Positions 10,161 to 22,904 of a stretch of 64,000 nt of DNA are shown here, in pieces. This stretch comes from Pristionchus mayeri (taxonomy: Eukaryota; Nematoda; Chromadorea; Rhabditida; Neodiplogasteridae), in the NCBI GenBank assembly GCA_036245805.1, contig BTRK01000002.1, positions 30,447,151 through 30,511,150 on the forward strand, in the 5' to 3' direction. Below the pieces are notes generated by a model that ran no database searches, was not told the DNA's origin, and saw only the letters and a program-made list of their open reading frames with translations. Both the position numbers and the translations under genes were made by a program. The stretch's first letter is position 1. Each line of letters opens with the position of its first letter.

Positions 10161-11827
10161 AGTAATTAGTTAGTTAGCAATGCACTCCATATTTGTATTT
10201 ATAAATTTGTACTCAAAACAAAATGTATCTCAACTAGAGATGAATGAAGCAATACATGTGTCTGTATACTGTACGATATGCTAAATTATTGATAATGTAA
10301 ATTTTTCTCCGTTTTGAACCCTCTTCCCTTACAAAACACTGTCCGAACCCTTATCTTGATACACTTGCTGAACAAAATATCCACAATATAAGGAAATCGT
10401 AACAGACGGATGTGTAATTTGGTCAAAACGATTAATATTAATGGAAGAATTTGAATAAAGAAAATCTTCTCTTTACCTAATTTTGCTTATTATGAGATCT
10501 CATGTGACTTGATAAGTTCTGCATCACAATGAACCCTTTCGAGCACATCATAAGCTTTTCCGTCCCCGAGCAGCTAGAAGGCTAAAATTTTGCCAATATG
10601 TGTGCCTGCAGTGTATTTAATGAACAGACACTCAAAAACAAGCATGCCAATTGGTTAAATATTAAAAAATCAGCAAAAACCGGTGTCTTTCAGTTTGTCT
10701 GTGAGTGTGTTCGGTTACGGTAGTGTTGCTCTTTTCAAAAGTTAGCTTTTCTGGGAGAATTACGCGTAGTTGTTGCAATGTTTGAGTATACTCGTACGTA
10801 TACCGTCAGTGCGTACTCAATTACCACAAACTGGCTCAAAATCGATTATTCCTCGCGTCACTACGCCCATTTTCTTAATGGCGCGCGTATTATTCAGTAG
10901 GAAAACGTAATACGGTATTTTTTGGTTTAATTAAATTTGTTTATTGGTGGTGATTAGTCGGCATGGGTGAGAAAAAAAAATTTAAAAAATATACGTTGAC
11001 TAAAAAAAAAATACGTTGACTGCATATTACCTGAAAGGTTAGCTCACCGCTGCAAAGGAACACATTATCTCATTCCGAGCACTATCAAGAACTGACTGTT
11101 TTCGAAAAATAATTTTAAATCACGAGTTTAATATGTTTCTTGCTCAAATTATTTAGAAAACACATTATTATTAATTAATTACATCAATAAGTCGCTAATT
11201 AGTGGCCAATTAGCTGGAAATATGAGTTTTAAAAAGGGTTCCCACGAGTCTCGCGGACAACAAACTGGCACCATGGGGGTATAGAGGGCGCTTTTCCGAT
11301 CAGAAATCACTTGGTTTCATGTTAAATAAATGTCTATAAGTTGCAAAAAAATTAATTTCTAAAGTTCATTGAAAATGCAGGCAAATTGAAAATACTGTAG
11401 CTATTCAAGCCATTGATTGAGAAAAATGCCGCTGGATTAGGAAAAGACGGAATTTCGAGATGCACGCTGCATTACACCATGTTGCTTAGCATCGCTTGTC
11501 TTCGTTATTATTGACATTGAGTTTAATGGATTTTTAATGTGAAAATATGGATTGTGCGATCGAGTTTAATGTAATTTACATAAAGATATAGTCGAATTAG
11601 GCAAATAGTGCGTTGCGCAGAATTTAGGGAAAGCCACCGTACAGTATTCAGCATGCAGTACAATCGTTGTGAGAGTCCATGATTCTGTTTCATGGTAACC
11701 CTTTTTTAAGAATCGCGAAATCGGGAATTTTAGCAATTTATTTTAAAATTCGAATTTTGCACTTCTTCTTTGTTGAAGAAATTAAAACTCGATTTATAAT
11801 GATTTATAAATGTTATATTGATCAATT
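10161..11827. other. AT-rich intergenic DNA
   Basis: No mobile-element ends were found. The only coding-like segment is the zinc-finger fragment at 10477-10581. A short direct repeat, TACGTTGACT, occurs at 10992 and 11012. Confidence 0.4.
10477..10581 (-). pseudogene. Possible degenerate C2H2 zinc-finger exon
   Basis: After an acceptor-like TTTTAG the minus strand encodes 34 codons containing CSKGFIVMQNLSSHMRSH, which has the classical Cys-x12-His-x3-His half and the Phe/Leu core positions. The first cysteine of the CxxC pair is replaced (Leu two residues before MC). The frame then ends at TAG. It could be chance, and no neighbouring finger was seen. Confidence 0.3.
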
Positions 11828-11992
11828 TCCATGGTCAAGTGGCTAAAGCAGTGGAATAGAACACCGACAGTTGGTGATTCGATTCCAGCCGGCGTAAAAT
11901 GTGTTTCCGTTCCTCGGAGAGTTCAAGGAAGTGACGTAGCAAAGACTGCCAACATTTAGCGTGACGTAGTTCCCCGCTAGTTTTCAACAGGG
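11828..11992 (+). mobile_element. tRNA-derived SINE, copy C
   Basis: The head CATGGTCAAGTGGCTAAAGC with a GTGATTCGATTCC B box is followed by a body matching copy A and the end ACGTAGTTCCCCGCTAGTTT matching copies A and B. Confidence 0.65.
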
Positions 11993-12084
11993 TTATCGAT
12001 TGAAGGTCGATCATTTTTGGCCGCTCGCTCAGAAAAGTGCGGTGTGGAATGAAATTGCGATTGCAAGGAATAATGAATTTCGAA

Positions 12085-12174
12085 ATGCTTCCTCTCAAGG
12101 GAGTTGACCAAATCTGCAGCTACTTGGATGACAAATCGCTTATCAGAACTCTTCCGAGAGATCGCAGGAGGTGA
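12085..12174 (+). pseudogene. F-box fragment
   Basis: The frame reads MLPLKGVDQICSYLDDKSLI before a TGA. The LP...I..YLDDKSL pattern is that of the F-box, which binds Skp1 in SCF ubiquitin ligases. Sequence 12050-12142 is about 90 percent identical to 22710-22800 (inverted), where a longer F-box pseudogene survives. This copy breaks off after 29 codons. Confidence 0.55.
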
Positions 12175-12411
12175 TTTACAAAAAAATCAAACTGCTTCAA
12201 TCGGCAAAACATTATCATTATTGATGCATCTGGGTATAAGGAACTTTTGTTTTATATTTCGGAGCCGTAAATTGCAAACAACCTAAAAGCCGGCTCTCAA
12301 AATTTCAAAAGTTTGATAGACCGTAATTCCTTTCTTTTTTGAGATACGAAGTCATTAAAAAAGCAAACGAACCGCCTTTGAGAGCCGAACAACTATTATG
12401 TCACGTGTCTT

Positions 12412-13699
12412 CTGAGAGATTGCATGAATCCAAGACTCCTGTTTGACAAACTGTTCAAATTGCTCCGATATTGATCCCACTTTCGTGGTAGATGTAGCCA
12501 CGGCCCTGAAATATTCAGTTAACTTTTTGGGGCCGGGAAGTCAAAATTGCCTAAAATCCGGCTCTGGGAGTATTGAAAATTCAAAAATTCATAACATCCT
12601 TCAACTTTGAGCTAATGAGTGGATTATAAAACAGAAATGACCGGAACTACGAGATGAACAACTTAAATGTTCATGTCTTTTGGCTGGAATAAAAATAAAA
12701 CTATGATAATTGCGATTTCCCTTTTTTTGGGTTTGATATTTGAATGAAATTTGCTCGTCGTGAAAAAATTGTTCCACGTAACACCTAGATATCGTCATAT
12801 TCGAACTCTACACTCTTTTTTACAACTGATAAATCGTTTTCGCTAAATTTAATGCAAGGTATTTTTCTGCAAATTTGGGTGAAACATGCCGAATCTGGTG
12901 TTTTGGAGCAAAATCTAAATTTTCACTTTCCCAAATTTAAGTAATTATCGGTCGCGGATATCTTTCCTTTCAGTTTTCAATGTTTGCTGATCTATTAATA
13001 CCAATCTCGATCGAAAAAACGGAAGATTTCAATACTTTATAAAAAGATGAAATTTAAGAAAAATCATTTCATGATTTTATAAAGTATTGAAATCTTCAGT
13101 TTTTTTGATGGAAATTTTTACAAATAGGCCAGCAAACATTGAAAATCGAAAGGAAAGATAACCCCGACCGATAATTACTTAAATTTGAGAAAGTGAAAAT
13201 TTCGATTTTGCTCAAAAACACCAGATTCAGCATGTTTGACCCAAAATTGCCCAAAAATACCTCCATTAAATTGAGCGAAAACGATTTCTCAGTTGTAGAA
13301 AAGTTCGTAGAGTTCGAATCTGACGATATCTCGGTGTTACGTGGGACAATTTTTTCACGACTAAGAAATTTTATGCAAATTTCAAACCCAAAAAATAGAA
13401 AATTGCAATTATCATAGTTGTATTTTCAGCCAGCTAAAAGTCATGAACATATAAGTTGTTCATCTCGACAAGACGGTCATTTATGTTTTTTAATCGACTC
13501 ATTACCTCAAAGTTGAAGGATGTTATGAATTTTTGAATTTTCAATATTCTCAGAGCCGGATTTTAGGCACTTTTGAATTCCCGGCCCCAATAAGTTAACT
13601 GAATATTTCTGGGTCGTGGGTTCATCTACCACGAAAGTGGGATCAACATCGGATCAATTTGAACAGTTTGTCAAACCCCACCTGCGATCTCTCAGAAGG
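12412..13699. mobile_element. Foldback element
   Basis: The arms 12412-13000 and 13110-13699 are inverted copies with moderate divergence, centred near 13052. The ends carry CTTCTGAGAGATYGCA, the same end motif as 26037-27545 and a solo end near 19050. Frames inside are incidental. Confidence 0.8.
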
Positions 13700-14870
13700 C
13701 TTGTGATGTTAGACACAAAACCATTTGAGAAGCATAAAATATAGATAATTCAAGAAAAGCGATTTCTCGATAACTTTATTATCAGTTTTTTGGGTGTATC
13801 CGAAAAAAGATCCCATATGTAAATGAGATCTCTACGGATTCGTAATCTACGTAATTTTTTAACCCCATGAAATTATATTGCCAAAATTTAGAAAATTTGA
13901 CATCACATATTTTTATGCGTCAGAACATGAGATTCCATGGAAAAACACGCAAACAGTCGTGTCCAAAATGAATGTATCAGGTTGGTGTATAATTTTCGAT
14001 ACAAAATCACGATTAAAGTTTTCGAGCAATATCTTGCTTCGGTCTTGAGCAATTCTTATGTGGTTTCTTTTGTAGTATTAGTGCATCTGTACTCTACATA
14101 GCGCACATTGCGTCGCAGCTCATCAATCAGTATTTCCGATGGTTCATCACTCCACAGGCTGAGAATTGCAAAATTTCATAATCTTCGATTTATTACTACT
14201 CTTGGCGAAGCAATAATTGCGCTGCTTCAACACCATTTTTGCGAAGGATGATGATTAACTATTCTACTACAGCCAAAGATCGGCATCAGCCATAAAACGA
14301 TCTGACAAAATTGCCTCGCATTCCGAAATTGTGGGGTGTTGAAAATGGCAAATTACAATTATATTCACAAGGAGTTTTTGCTGGATGAGATTGAGGTCTC
14401 AAATGAAACATAACCTGAAGTATCTATCATGAATATGCTACCACAGACAGTTGGTGAAGATTCCTCATTCCATTCAAGAGAATTCGCAATCATGGGTTAA
14501 AACCTCAAATTTGAACGACGAAATTATTTCGTATTATTAGTAATATGTGGAAGCCCGAAACTTCGGTTTCGCGTGTTCAATGGAAGCATCCACCCTTACT
14601 AATTAATTTCTCAGAAGGGTGGAATTAGCTTTTAATTTGTTTAATTTTTGCGATGAATTTTGTTGAAAGACCCAAAACATGACAATTTTGCCAATTTTCA
14701 CTTATCATTGTTTTTCGGCGGTCTGGCATTGGATCGATCGGGCTGAAACCAATCGTTGTTTTCACCTAACAGTGCCTCAATGCCTCAAATAATACCCAAG
14801 CGGGGTTTGATATATTTGAAGTGCGTCATCTTACATAATTATGACGCAATCGATGATGCAATAGAAAGAC
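13700..14870. other. Intergenic with an orphan mariner-type end
   Basis: TA followed by TCAGGTTGGTGTATAATTTT at about 13978 looks like a single mariner TIR, but no partner was found. No gene was recognised in the rest. Confidence 0.35.
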
Positions 14871-14879
14871 CCTACTGGT

Positions 14880-17800
14880 CACGCGCGATGAGTTTGAAGC
14901 AAGTTATCAGCAAAAAAACGAGATATTGCGTAGTGATGATGCAATATGACGTCATAATGACGCAATAATTATCGATTTTGATAGAGCTCGCCGATAGAGT
15001 TCGTTTGGTGAAGGATGTGACCTTCTAGGTTGAGTTTGAAGCGAGTTATGAGCAAAAAACGAGATATTGCGTAGTGATGATGCAATATGACGTCATTATG
15101 ACGCAATCATTATCCGTTTTGATAGAGTTCGTTTGGTGAGGGATGTGACCTTCTAGGTTGAGTTTGAAGCGAGTTATGAGCAAAAAACGAGATATTGCGT
15201 AGTGATGATGCAATATGACGTCATGATGACGCAATCATTATCGATTTTGATAGAGCTCGCCGATAGAGTTCGTTTGGTGAAGGATGTGACCTTCTAGGTT
15301 GAGTTTGAAGCGAGTTATGAGCAAAAAACGAGATATTGCGTAGTGATGATGCAATATGACGTCATGATGACGCAATCATTATCGATTTTGATAGAGCTCG
15401 CCGATAGAGTTCGTTTGGTGAGGGATGTGACCTTCTAGGTTGAGTTTGAAGCGAGTTATGAGCAAAAAACGAGATATTGCGTAGTGATGATGCAATATGA
15501 CGTCATTATGACGCAATCATTATCCGTTTTGATAGAGCTCGCCGAAAGAGTTCGTTTGGTGAAGGATGTGACCTTCTAGGTTGAGTTTGAAGCGAGTTAT
15601 GAGCAAAAAACGAGATAGTGCGTAGTGATGATGCAATATGACGTCATGATGACGCAATCATTATCGATTTTGATAGAGTTCGTTTGGTGAGGGATGTGAC
15701 CTTCTAGTTTGAGTTTGAAGCGAGTTATGAGCAAAAAACGAGATATTGCGTAGTGATGATGCAATATGACGTCATTATGACGCAATCATTATCCGTTTTG
15801 ATAGAGCTCGCCGAAAGAGTTCGTTTGGTGAAGGATGTGACCTTCTAGGTTGAGTTTGAAGCGAGTTATGAGCAAAAAACGAGATAGTGCGTAGTGATGA
15901 TGCAATATGACGTCATGATGACGCAATCATTATCGATTTTGATAGAGTTCGTTTGGTGAGGGATGTGACCTTCTAGGTTGAGTTTGAAGCGAGTTATGAG
16001 CAAAAAACGAGATATTGCGTAGTGATGATGCAATATGACGTCATTATGACGCAATCATTATCCGTTTTGATAGAGCTCGCCGAAAGAGTTCGTTTGGTGA
16101 AGGATGTGACCTTCTAGGTTGAGTTTGAAGCGAGTTATGAGCAAAAAACGAGATAGTGCGTAGTGATGATGCAATATGACGTCATTATGACGCAATCATT
16201 ATCCGTTTTGATAGAGCTCGCCGAAAGAGTTCGTTTGGTGAAGGATGTGACCTTCTAGGTTGAGTTTGAAGCGAGTTATGAGCAAAAAACGAGATAGTGC
16301 GTAGTGATGATGCAATATGACGTCATGATGACGCAATCATTATCGATTTTGATAGAGTTCGTTTGGTGAGGAATGTGACCTTCTAGGTTGAGTTTGAAGC
16401 GAGTTATGAGCAAAAAACGAGATATTGCGTAGTGATGATGCAATATGACGTCATTATGACGCAATCATTATCCGTTTTGATAGAGCTCGCCGAAAGAGTT
16501 CGTTTGGTGAAGGATGTGACCTTCTAGGTTGAGTTGGAAGCGAATTATGAGCAAAAAACTAGATAGTGCGTAGTGATGATGCAATATGACGTCATGATGA
16601 CGCAATCATTATCGATTTTGATAGAGTTCGTTTGGTGAGGGATGTGACCTTCTAGGTTGAGTTTGAAGCGAGTTATGAGCAAAAAACGAGATAGTGCGTA
16701 GTGATGATGCAATATGACGTCATGATGACGCAATCATTATCGATTTTGATAGAGTTCGTTTGGTGAGGAATGTGACCTTCTAGGTTGAGTTTGAAGCGAG
16801 TTATGAGCAAAAAACGAGATATTGCGTAGTGATGATGCAATATGACGTCATTATGACGCAATCATTATCCGTTTTGATAGAGCTCGCCGAAAGAGTTCGT
16901 TTGGTGAAGGATGTGACCTTCTAGGTTGAGTTTGAAGCGAGTTATGAGCAAAAAACGAGATATTGCGTAGTGATGATGCAATATGACGTCATTATGACGC
17001 AATCATTATCCGTTTTGATAGAGCTCGCCGAAAGAGTTCGTTTGGTGAAGGATGTGACCTTCTAGGTTGAGTTTGAAGCGAGTTATGAGCAAAAAACGAG
17101 ATAGTGCGTAGTGATGATGCAATATGACGTCATGATGACGCAATCATTATCGATTTTGATAGAGTTCGTTTGGTGAGGGATGTGACCTTCTAGGTTGAGT
17201 TTGAAGCGAGTTATGAGCAAAAAACGAGATATTGCGTAGTGATGATGCAATATGACGTCATTATGACGCAATCATTATCCGTTTTGATAGAGCTCGCCGA
17301 AAGAGTTCGTTTGGTGAAGGATGTGACCTTCTAGGTTGAGTTTGAAGCGAGTTATGAGCAAAAAACGAGATAGTGCGTAGTGATGATGCAATATGACGTC
17401 ATTATGACGCAATCATTATCCGTTTTGATAGAGCTCGCCGAAAGAGTTCGTTTGGTGAAGGATGTGACCTTCTAGGTTGAGTTTGAAGCGAGTTATGAGC
17501 AAAAAACGAGATAGTGCGTAGTGATGATGCAATATGACGTCATGATGACGCAATCATTATCGATTTTGATAGAGTTCGTTTGGTGAGGAATGTGACCTTC
17601 TAGGTTGAGTTTGAAGCGAGTTATGAGCAAAAAACGAGATATTGCGTAGTGATGATGCAATATGACGTCATTATGACGCAATCATTATCCGTTTTGATAG
17701 AGCTCGCCGAAAGAGTTCGTTTGGTGAAGGATGTGACCTTCTAGGTTGAGTTGGAAGCGAATTATGAGCAAAAAACTAGATAGTGCGTAGTGATGATGCA

Positions 17801-18498
17801 ATATGACGTCATGATGACGCAATCATTATCGATTTTGATAGAGTTCGTTTGGTGAGGGATGTGACCTTCTAGGTTGAGTTTGAAGCGAGTTATGAGCAAA
17901 AAACGAGATAGTGCGTAGTGATGATGCAATATGACGTCATGATGACGCAATCATTATCGATTTTGATAGAGTTCGTTTGGTGAGGAATGTGACCTTCTAG
18001 GTTGAGTTTGAAGCGAGTTATGAGCAAAAAACGAGATATTGCGTAGTGATGATGCAATATGACGTCATTATGACGCAATCATTATCCGTTTTGATAGAGC
18101 TCGCCGAAAGAGTTCGTTTGGTGAAGGATGTGACCTTCTAGGTTGAGTTGGAAGCGAGTTATGAGCAAAAAACTAGATAGTGCGTAGTGATGATGCAATA
18201 TGACGTCATTATGACGCAATCATTATCCGTTTTGATAGAGCTCGCCGAAAGAGTTCGTTTGGTGAAGGATGTGACCTTCTAGGTTGAGTTTGAAGCGAAT
18301 TATGAGCAAAAAACTAGATAGTGCGTAGTGATGATGCAATATGACGTCATGATGACGCAATCATTATCGATTTTGATAGAGTTCGTTTGGTGAGGGATGT
18401 GACCTTCTAGGTTGAGTTTGAATCGAGTTATGAACAAACAACGAGATATTGAGTAGTGATGATGCAATATTGCGTCATCATGATGCAATCGCTATAGA
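14880..18498. repeat. 27-unit satellite with TGACGTCA, 128/141-bp units
   Basis: The motif GATGATGCAATATGACGTCA recurs at 27 positions (first near 14935, last, degenerate, near 18457). Spacing is either 128 or 141 bp; the longer form has a 13-bp insert around CTCGCCGAAAGAG. From 16305 the spacing order 128,141,128,128,141,141,128,141,141 repeats from 17522, giving a 1217-bp higher-order repeat that shares rare variants (GAATTATGAGCAAAAAACTA at 16545 and 17762). Every unit holds an open minus-strand frame of about 62 codons. These frames are judged by-products of repetition. Confidence 0.95.
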
Positions 18499-19225
18499 AT
18501 TTGAAACGTCGTGCAAAGGCGGTTCGTATGGTACCTTAGTTGAAGGTATATGATGAGATTGAGCTGAGTTATTAGCGAAAAACGACGAGCGTGACAGACA
18601 GACAGACATCTTGTCTTTTTTCTACATAGTAACATATTGTTTTTTGGAGAGTTCAAAAAATCATGAAGCTTTTTTGAGATATCAATGATTTGTTGAGATT
18701 ATAATGACCCCAACAACGGTTTTTCATCGTTCTATGTATTTTATATATTTCAAATCTTTTTGGTTCCAACATAACAGTTGATCAGCTTACCGAGGCGGTC
18801 ATTTTGATTTTTTTAACGTCGTTCTAAATCAACACTGAACGATATCACGAATTATCAAACTTTCGAAATTTCGAGATACGGCTTTTAAGTTGTTTACATT
18901 TTACGGCTTCGAAACTTAAAATTAAAGTCTCTTGGCCTTAGACACATCAACCCTGCACATGGCTAACGGATTCAAGCAGTTTGAGCCTTTTGTCAAACGA
19001 CTAAATTTCATGCATTCTCTCAGAAGACCTCTGATATCTTGCAACACGAGCGTCAAATGATTAAATCACTAAACATTCAGGTACGCTATTTATGCTGGAA
19101 CATAACGTTATAAGTAATAATGTATAATATCCAATAAAATATTTGTAATGGTTCATTGTGACAATAGTTAGTATGTGATTACTAAAAAAAATGTATAAAT
19201 CAAAATATATAACACAAATCACAAT
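18499..19225. other. Foldback-end remnants and AT-rich DNA
   Basis: A GACAGACAGACA tract near 18594 resembles the one at 5970. A solo CATTCTCTCAGAAGACC end near 19015 belongs to the 12412/26037 foldback type. No gene was recognised. Confidence 0.4.
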
Positions 19226-19542
19226 TCAACGATAGTAAAATTCCAAGTGAGAGATCGATACTATTACATACTCTTCATCATAAATTGCAGCATCCATTTT
19301 ATAATGCCCAATGTTTATCTCATCTTCCAAGTAATCTTCGGCATACATAAGTGATGTGAATGACAATTTCTTCTGAGAGTGATGTGCATACTGCAAACAT
19401 GTTAATAAGTTTTTTTTTTAAATTTCATTACCTGAAGAATCTTTTCAGCATCTGCTATTGAAATAATACCATAATCATGACAATAGATGAAAGTTTCACA
19501 TTTACAACTCAATAAGTCTCGCATAAGTGTAGGAAGGCGCAT
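19226..19542 (-). CDS. Small two-exon gene (91 aa), function unknown
   Basis: Exon 1 is 19542-19432 and exon 2 is 19390-19226, joined by a 41-bp intron (GTAATG donor, T-rich, TTTGCAG acceptor) that keeps the frame in phase 0. The start ATG at 19540-19542 is chosen as the first Met of the supported frame. The frame stays open for 14 codons upstream, so a further 5' exon is possible. Exon 1 encodes MRLPTLMRDLLSC, then KCETFIYCHDYGIISIADAE. Exon 2 encodes FTSLMYAEDYLEDEINIGHY, then KMDAAIYDEEY, and ends in TGA. The product is acidic and Tyr-rich, with a short Cys cluster and no signal peptide or membrane segment. No family is recognised. A nematode-sized intron and balanced codon use favour a real gene or recent relic. 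It lies just upstream of a mariner-type element. Confidence 0.5.
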
Positions 19543-19739
19543 CTCTGTCTCTTTGCGTCCTTCGAGATTAATAATTAATAATTTATAATGTTATCGGGCG
19601 GAAGAAAATAGATTATGAAACGTAAGCAAAGAAACAAAACATGAGATACGATGTCACAACTAGGCAACAAAGGAGTGGGATAAGGGTTGTGAACTAAACG
19701 AGCTTTTCAGGGAAAGTCATGGCACTATTCGATAATATA

Positions 19740-20634
19740 TCAGGTTGGTGCGAAAGTCTTGTGGTTTTTTGTGTCCGTTCTTTGAACTATCATAATTCCC
19801 TCGTCCCGAATCACAATGGCTAACAAACATCGCAGTGTTCAGAGATATGCTTGTACTTTACATACACACATTTCAATCAATCCGATATCGCAATTAACGC
19901 AATAAATTATGATAAACCCAATTGAAATTGATGCTCAAAATTTTGCATTAAATGTATTTTACTGGATATTTGTTGGCAAAATTCACGAAACCTGCCCATA
20001 CTGATATCTCAGAAACATTACGTATACCCATTCAGAAAATTTGTTTCAACTGTGTCTCGATTAAGTTTGGACCGAATTACATGCTATTGAAAATATGCTG
20101 TCGATGCTGGCTACACGTAACTTTTTCGGATTTTTTTGCATCGAAGACCAATCATACAGGCTTCACTATGAGTGCCCTATATTCACCCACCAAGAGGCTA
20201 TATTCTCATAAAATATATTGGCTAAAATATATTGAATTTTTCATTTTTCAAAAATATGCGAAATCAACATAAAAAATGCAATGTGTAGTCATTTACAGAT
20301 CAATGCATTTCTCAAAAGGATGTAACTTCCATCATCCATGAGAAAAAGTGTGTATAGGGTAAAGATGGGAGCTTCATATAACCACCAGGAATTGAGCAAT
20401 CATGCTTCAGAGGAAACAGAATATTGAGAAATGTGTCGTTTTCGATGGATAAATTTTCGCAACTTTAACTTTTTCCTGCTCTCGCCTCTCCGATTGAACA
20501 ATGGTGATAGGGTGCGCATATGAAAGAGTATGCAAGGCCTCATTAGTAATTAATATACGGAAGGTCATCGGTAAACTGAAAGGAAGATGGAATGCAAAAT
20601 ATCAAAAAACCACAAGACTTTTGCACCAACCTAA
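19740..20634. mobile_element. Mariner-type deletion derivative 1
   Basis: TIRs TYAGGTTGGTGCRAAAGTCT continue to about 32 bp at both ends, and TA flanks each side. At 895 bp it is shorter than a complete mariner (about 1.3 kb). No transposase motif was recognised. Confidence 0.75.
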
Positions 20635-21127
20635 TAATATTGTTAGAAAAATAATTAGATACACTCTTAGAGATGACGCAATATTGGCGACGTGCATTAT
20701 AAAGTCTCAAATATCAATATTTTAATTAGACAGGTGCATTTTTACAGGTGCATTTAACCCAAACATGGATAACATAATTTCATGTTTGCAAGAGTACTTT
20801 CGATAATCTGGCATTTGGCTGGGAAAATGGCGATATTGCTCAAAAAAGAATTTTAATATACATCGAACAACAGTTTTTAAAATATACAATTTTGGATAAG
20901 AAAAGGACAATAAATCATCATTCGCTAAATATTCGAGCTAACAACCTGGGAGTTGTTTTATTGTTACCACCCCTACAACTGCGATGTGCACACAACACAT
21001 ATACTTAGATAGTTAATTCAGAACCTTTCGATAACTTGTAAGCGGTGATCACAATTTCAATTCTGACATTTCTAAATAATTAGATCCATGGGCTCATAAA
21101 AATCAGTTCAATTATACTGAATAAATA
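20635..21127. other. Spacer between two mariner-type elements
   Basis: It contains a solo CTGGGAGTTGTTTTATTGTT segment near 20948 that matches the arms of the MITEs at 36089, 37217 and 57053. No gene was seen. Confidence 0.4.
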
Positions 21128-22394
21128 TAAGGTTGTAACAAAAGTTTTGCCCGATTTTCCAATTTTCGTTTTAAGCATACACCGTATTTTATTCCCGAGA
21201 TCTTTTTATACTGTTTCCTATATTCGTTGAGTGACTGGATACTCTTTCTATCACACATTAGCATAAACCAAACCATTTGATATCATGGTCGCATTTCAAA
21301 GTTAAAGTTACTGCTTTTGATATCTGAGCTACACATTTTTGGGGTCAGCACTCTACGAACATCCGTGATAGTGCAAGTATCAAGGTATATTTGGAAAGTG
21401 TGATGAGCAAGCATAATAAAGAAATATCTAAATAGGGATTTCCACAAAAAGCATAACAGAAAATCAGGTAATTTTTGACCTTTCGTCAAAAATGGCTTGG
21501 TCGGAATCAGTTTCTTACACCGCATAGCCGTAGCCGTAAGTCTATCTATTTCAAATGCATTTAAACTTTAAGTACCTTCCATGGTAAGCTCACATTTATT
21601 TTAAAGTTGACATAAAATGATTATATTAAAAAATGCAATATTGCATACTCAGAAACTGATACTAAAGTGTCGAAATTGATGTTTCCATAAATGCCATGTT
21701 TCCAGCATACAAGAAAGCTCAGACTTTATATTGTTAACTGAACAAGCAACTCTTAGTCTATCACTTATTGGCTTGGCCGAGTCGGGGATAGATTCCTTTT
21801 GAGGAGATCGACTGGAACAATGTACACCGAATTTCAATATTTTGGCTGTGATGGCCATGATTCAAAATTTGAGAAAATATCAATTTTCTAGAAGCGGAAA
21901 AGGCTATGCTCCATTATTCCTTTATGATATAAAGCCCCATGGTAGTAGATGTAAAAGAACTTAAGATGAAGCCAGAATGTTTGATTCTTGAATCAAGATC
22001 AACAATCCTTTGACCAATGATTATTCGTGAATATTCGATTTCAATGATCTGTAAATTGTGATACATTGAAGCAACAACTAGATCCAATATAGTTTTAGAA
22101 TGTATATCCAACGGGCTTGACACTCCACTATATGAGATTATACAACAATGTTTTCTCTTAGAATATGAGAATATGAGCAAACAAATATGTGTGCATCGTG
22201 AATATTTCACTTTTGGCGAAATCGGGTTTTCTCGCATTCCCTGAACGCGGGATGTGATTCGAAGATGTGAATATAATGAACAAGTATTATCTAAATATAT
22301 GCTATAAAGTTAGGTCGTGAGGTTTCAAACGAAGCCTTTTAGGAGAATTCAAACTTCATGGTCGAAATCGGGCAAAACTTTTGTTACAACCTAA
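21128..22394. mobile_element. Mariner-type element 2, full length but decayed
   Basis: TIRs TWAGGTTGTAACAAAAGTTT extend to about 30 bp, with TA on both sides. The length, 1267 bp, is that of a complete mariner. No continuous transposase frame remains and I could not place the DDD motifs with confidence. Confidence 0.75.
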
Positions 22395-22498
22395 TATTTT
22401 CCAAACTCACAAGTATTCTTTAACAACTGGAATCTTTACAACAATGATGTCGATGTGTTTCCCTCGAGAAAAACAGGGATAAATCGAATTATTCCCGC

Positions 22499-22766
22499 TC
22501 AATATTCTCCCAATTCAAACTTAGTGAATTTGGTTCTGTTCAATAGTGGTTTCAGGTCCTTTAGAAGGCGTCTTAGTGCGTCCTGTATCACATCGGCGAA
22601 AATTTCCTGGCAATTTCAATAATTGGATGCTAATTAGTAAAATTTCACTTACTGTCTTTGAATCATCGTTCTCCAACCTAATGAAATTTTGATGCCTCTC
22701 TCATTCGCATAAGCGATTTGTCATCCAAGTAGCTACAGATTTGGTCAACTCACTTGAGAGGAAGCA
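22499..22766 (-). pseudogene. F-box gene pseudogene
   Basis: Exon 1 (22766-22653) begins MLPLK, then a TGA, then VDQICSYLDDKSLMRMREAS, the F-box core with the DDKSLMRMREAS pattern of nematode F-box proteins. A 46-bp intron (GTAAGTG donor, TTGCCAG acceptor) leads to exon 2 (22606-22499), encoding EIFADVIQDALRRLLKDLKP and ending in TGA after LGEY. The internal TGA and a TAG in exon 1 make it non-functional. The F-box portion is duplicated at 12050-12142. Confidence 0.65.
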
Positions 22767-22904
22767 TTTCGAAATTCATTGTTCCTTGCAATCAAAAACG
22801 TAGCAAAACAGCGAAAATTAAAAACAATTGTGAATTGCAACATGAGTAAAGAGAATCATACGCTGTGGCAACAATGCACACTGATACCCCTTCCTTCTGC
22901 TCTG

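Noticed and set aside
14756..18488. A series of near-identical 62-codon minus-strand frames as a multicopy gene family
   Set aside because: They are the satellite unit read in one frame; no splice sites or start context, and the frame repeats only because the unit does.
14880..18498. CRISPR array
   Set aside because: Eukaryotic context, units of 128/141 bp with no spacer/repeat alternation and no cas genes; it is satellite DNA.
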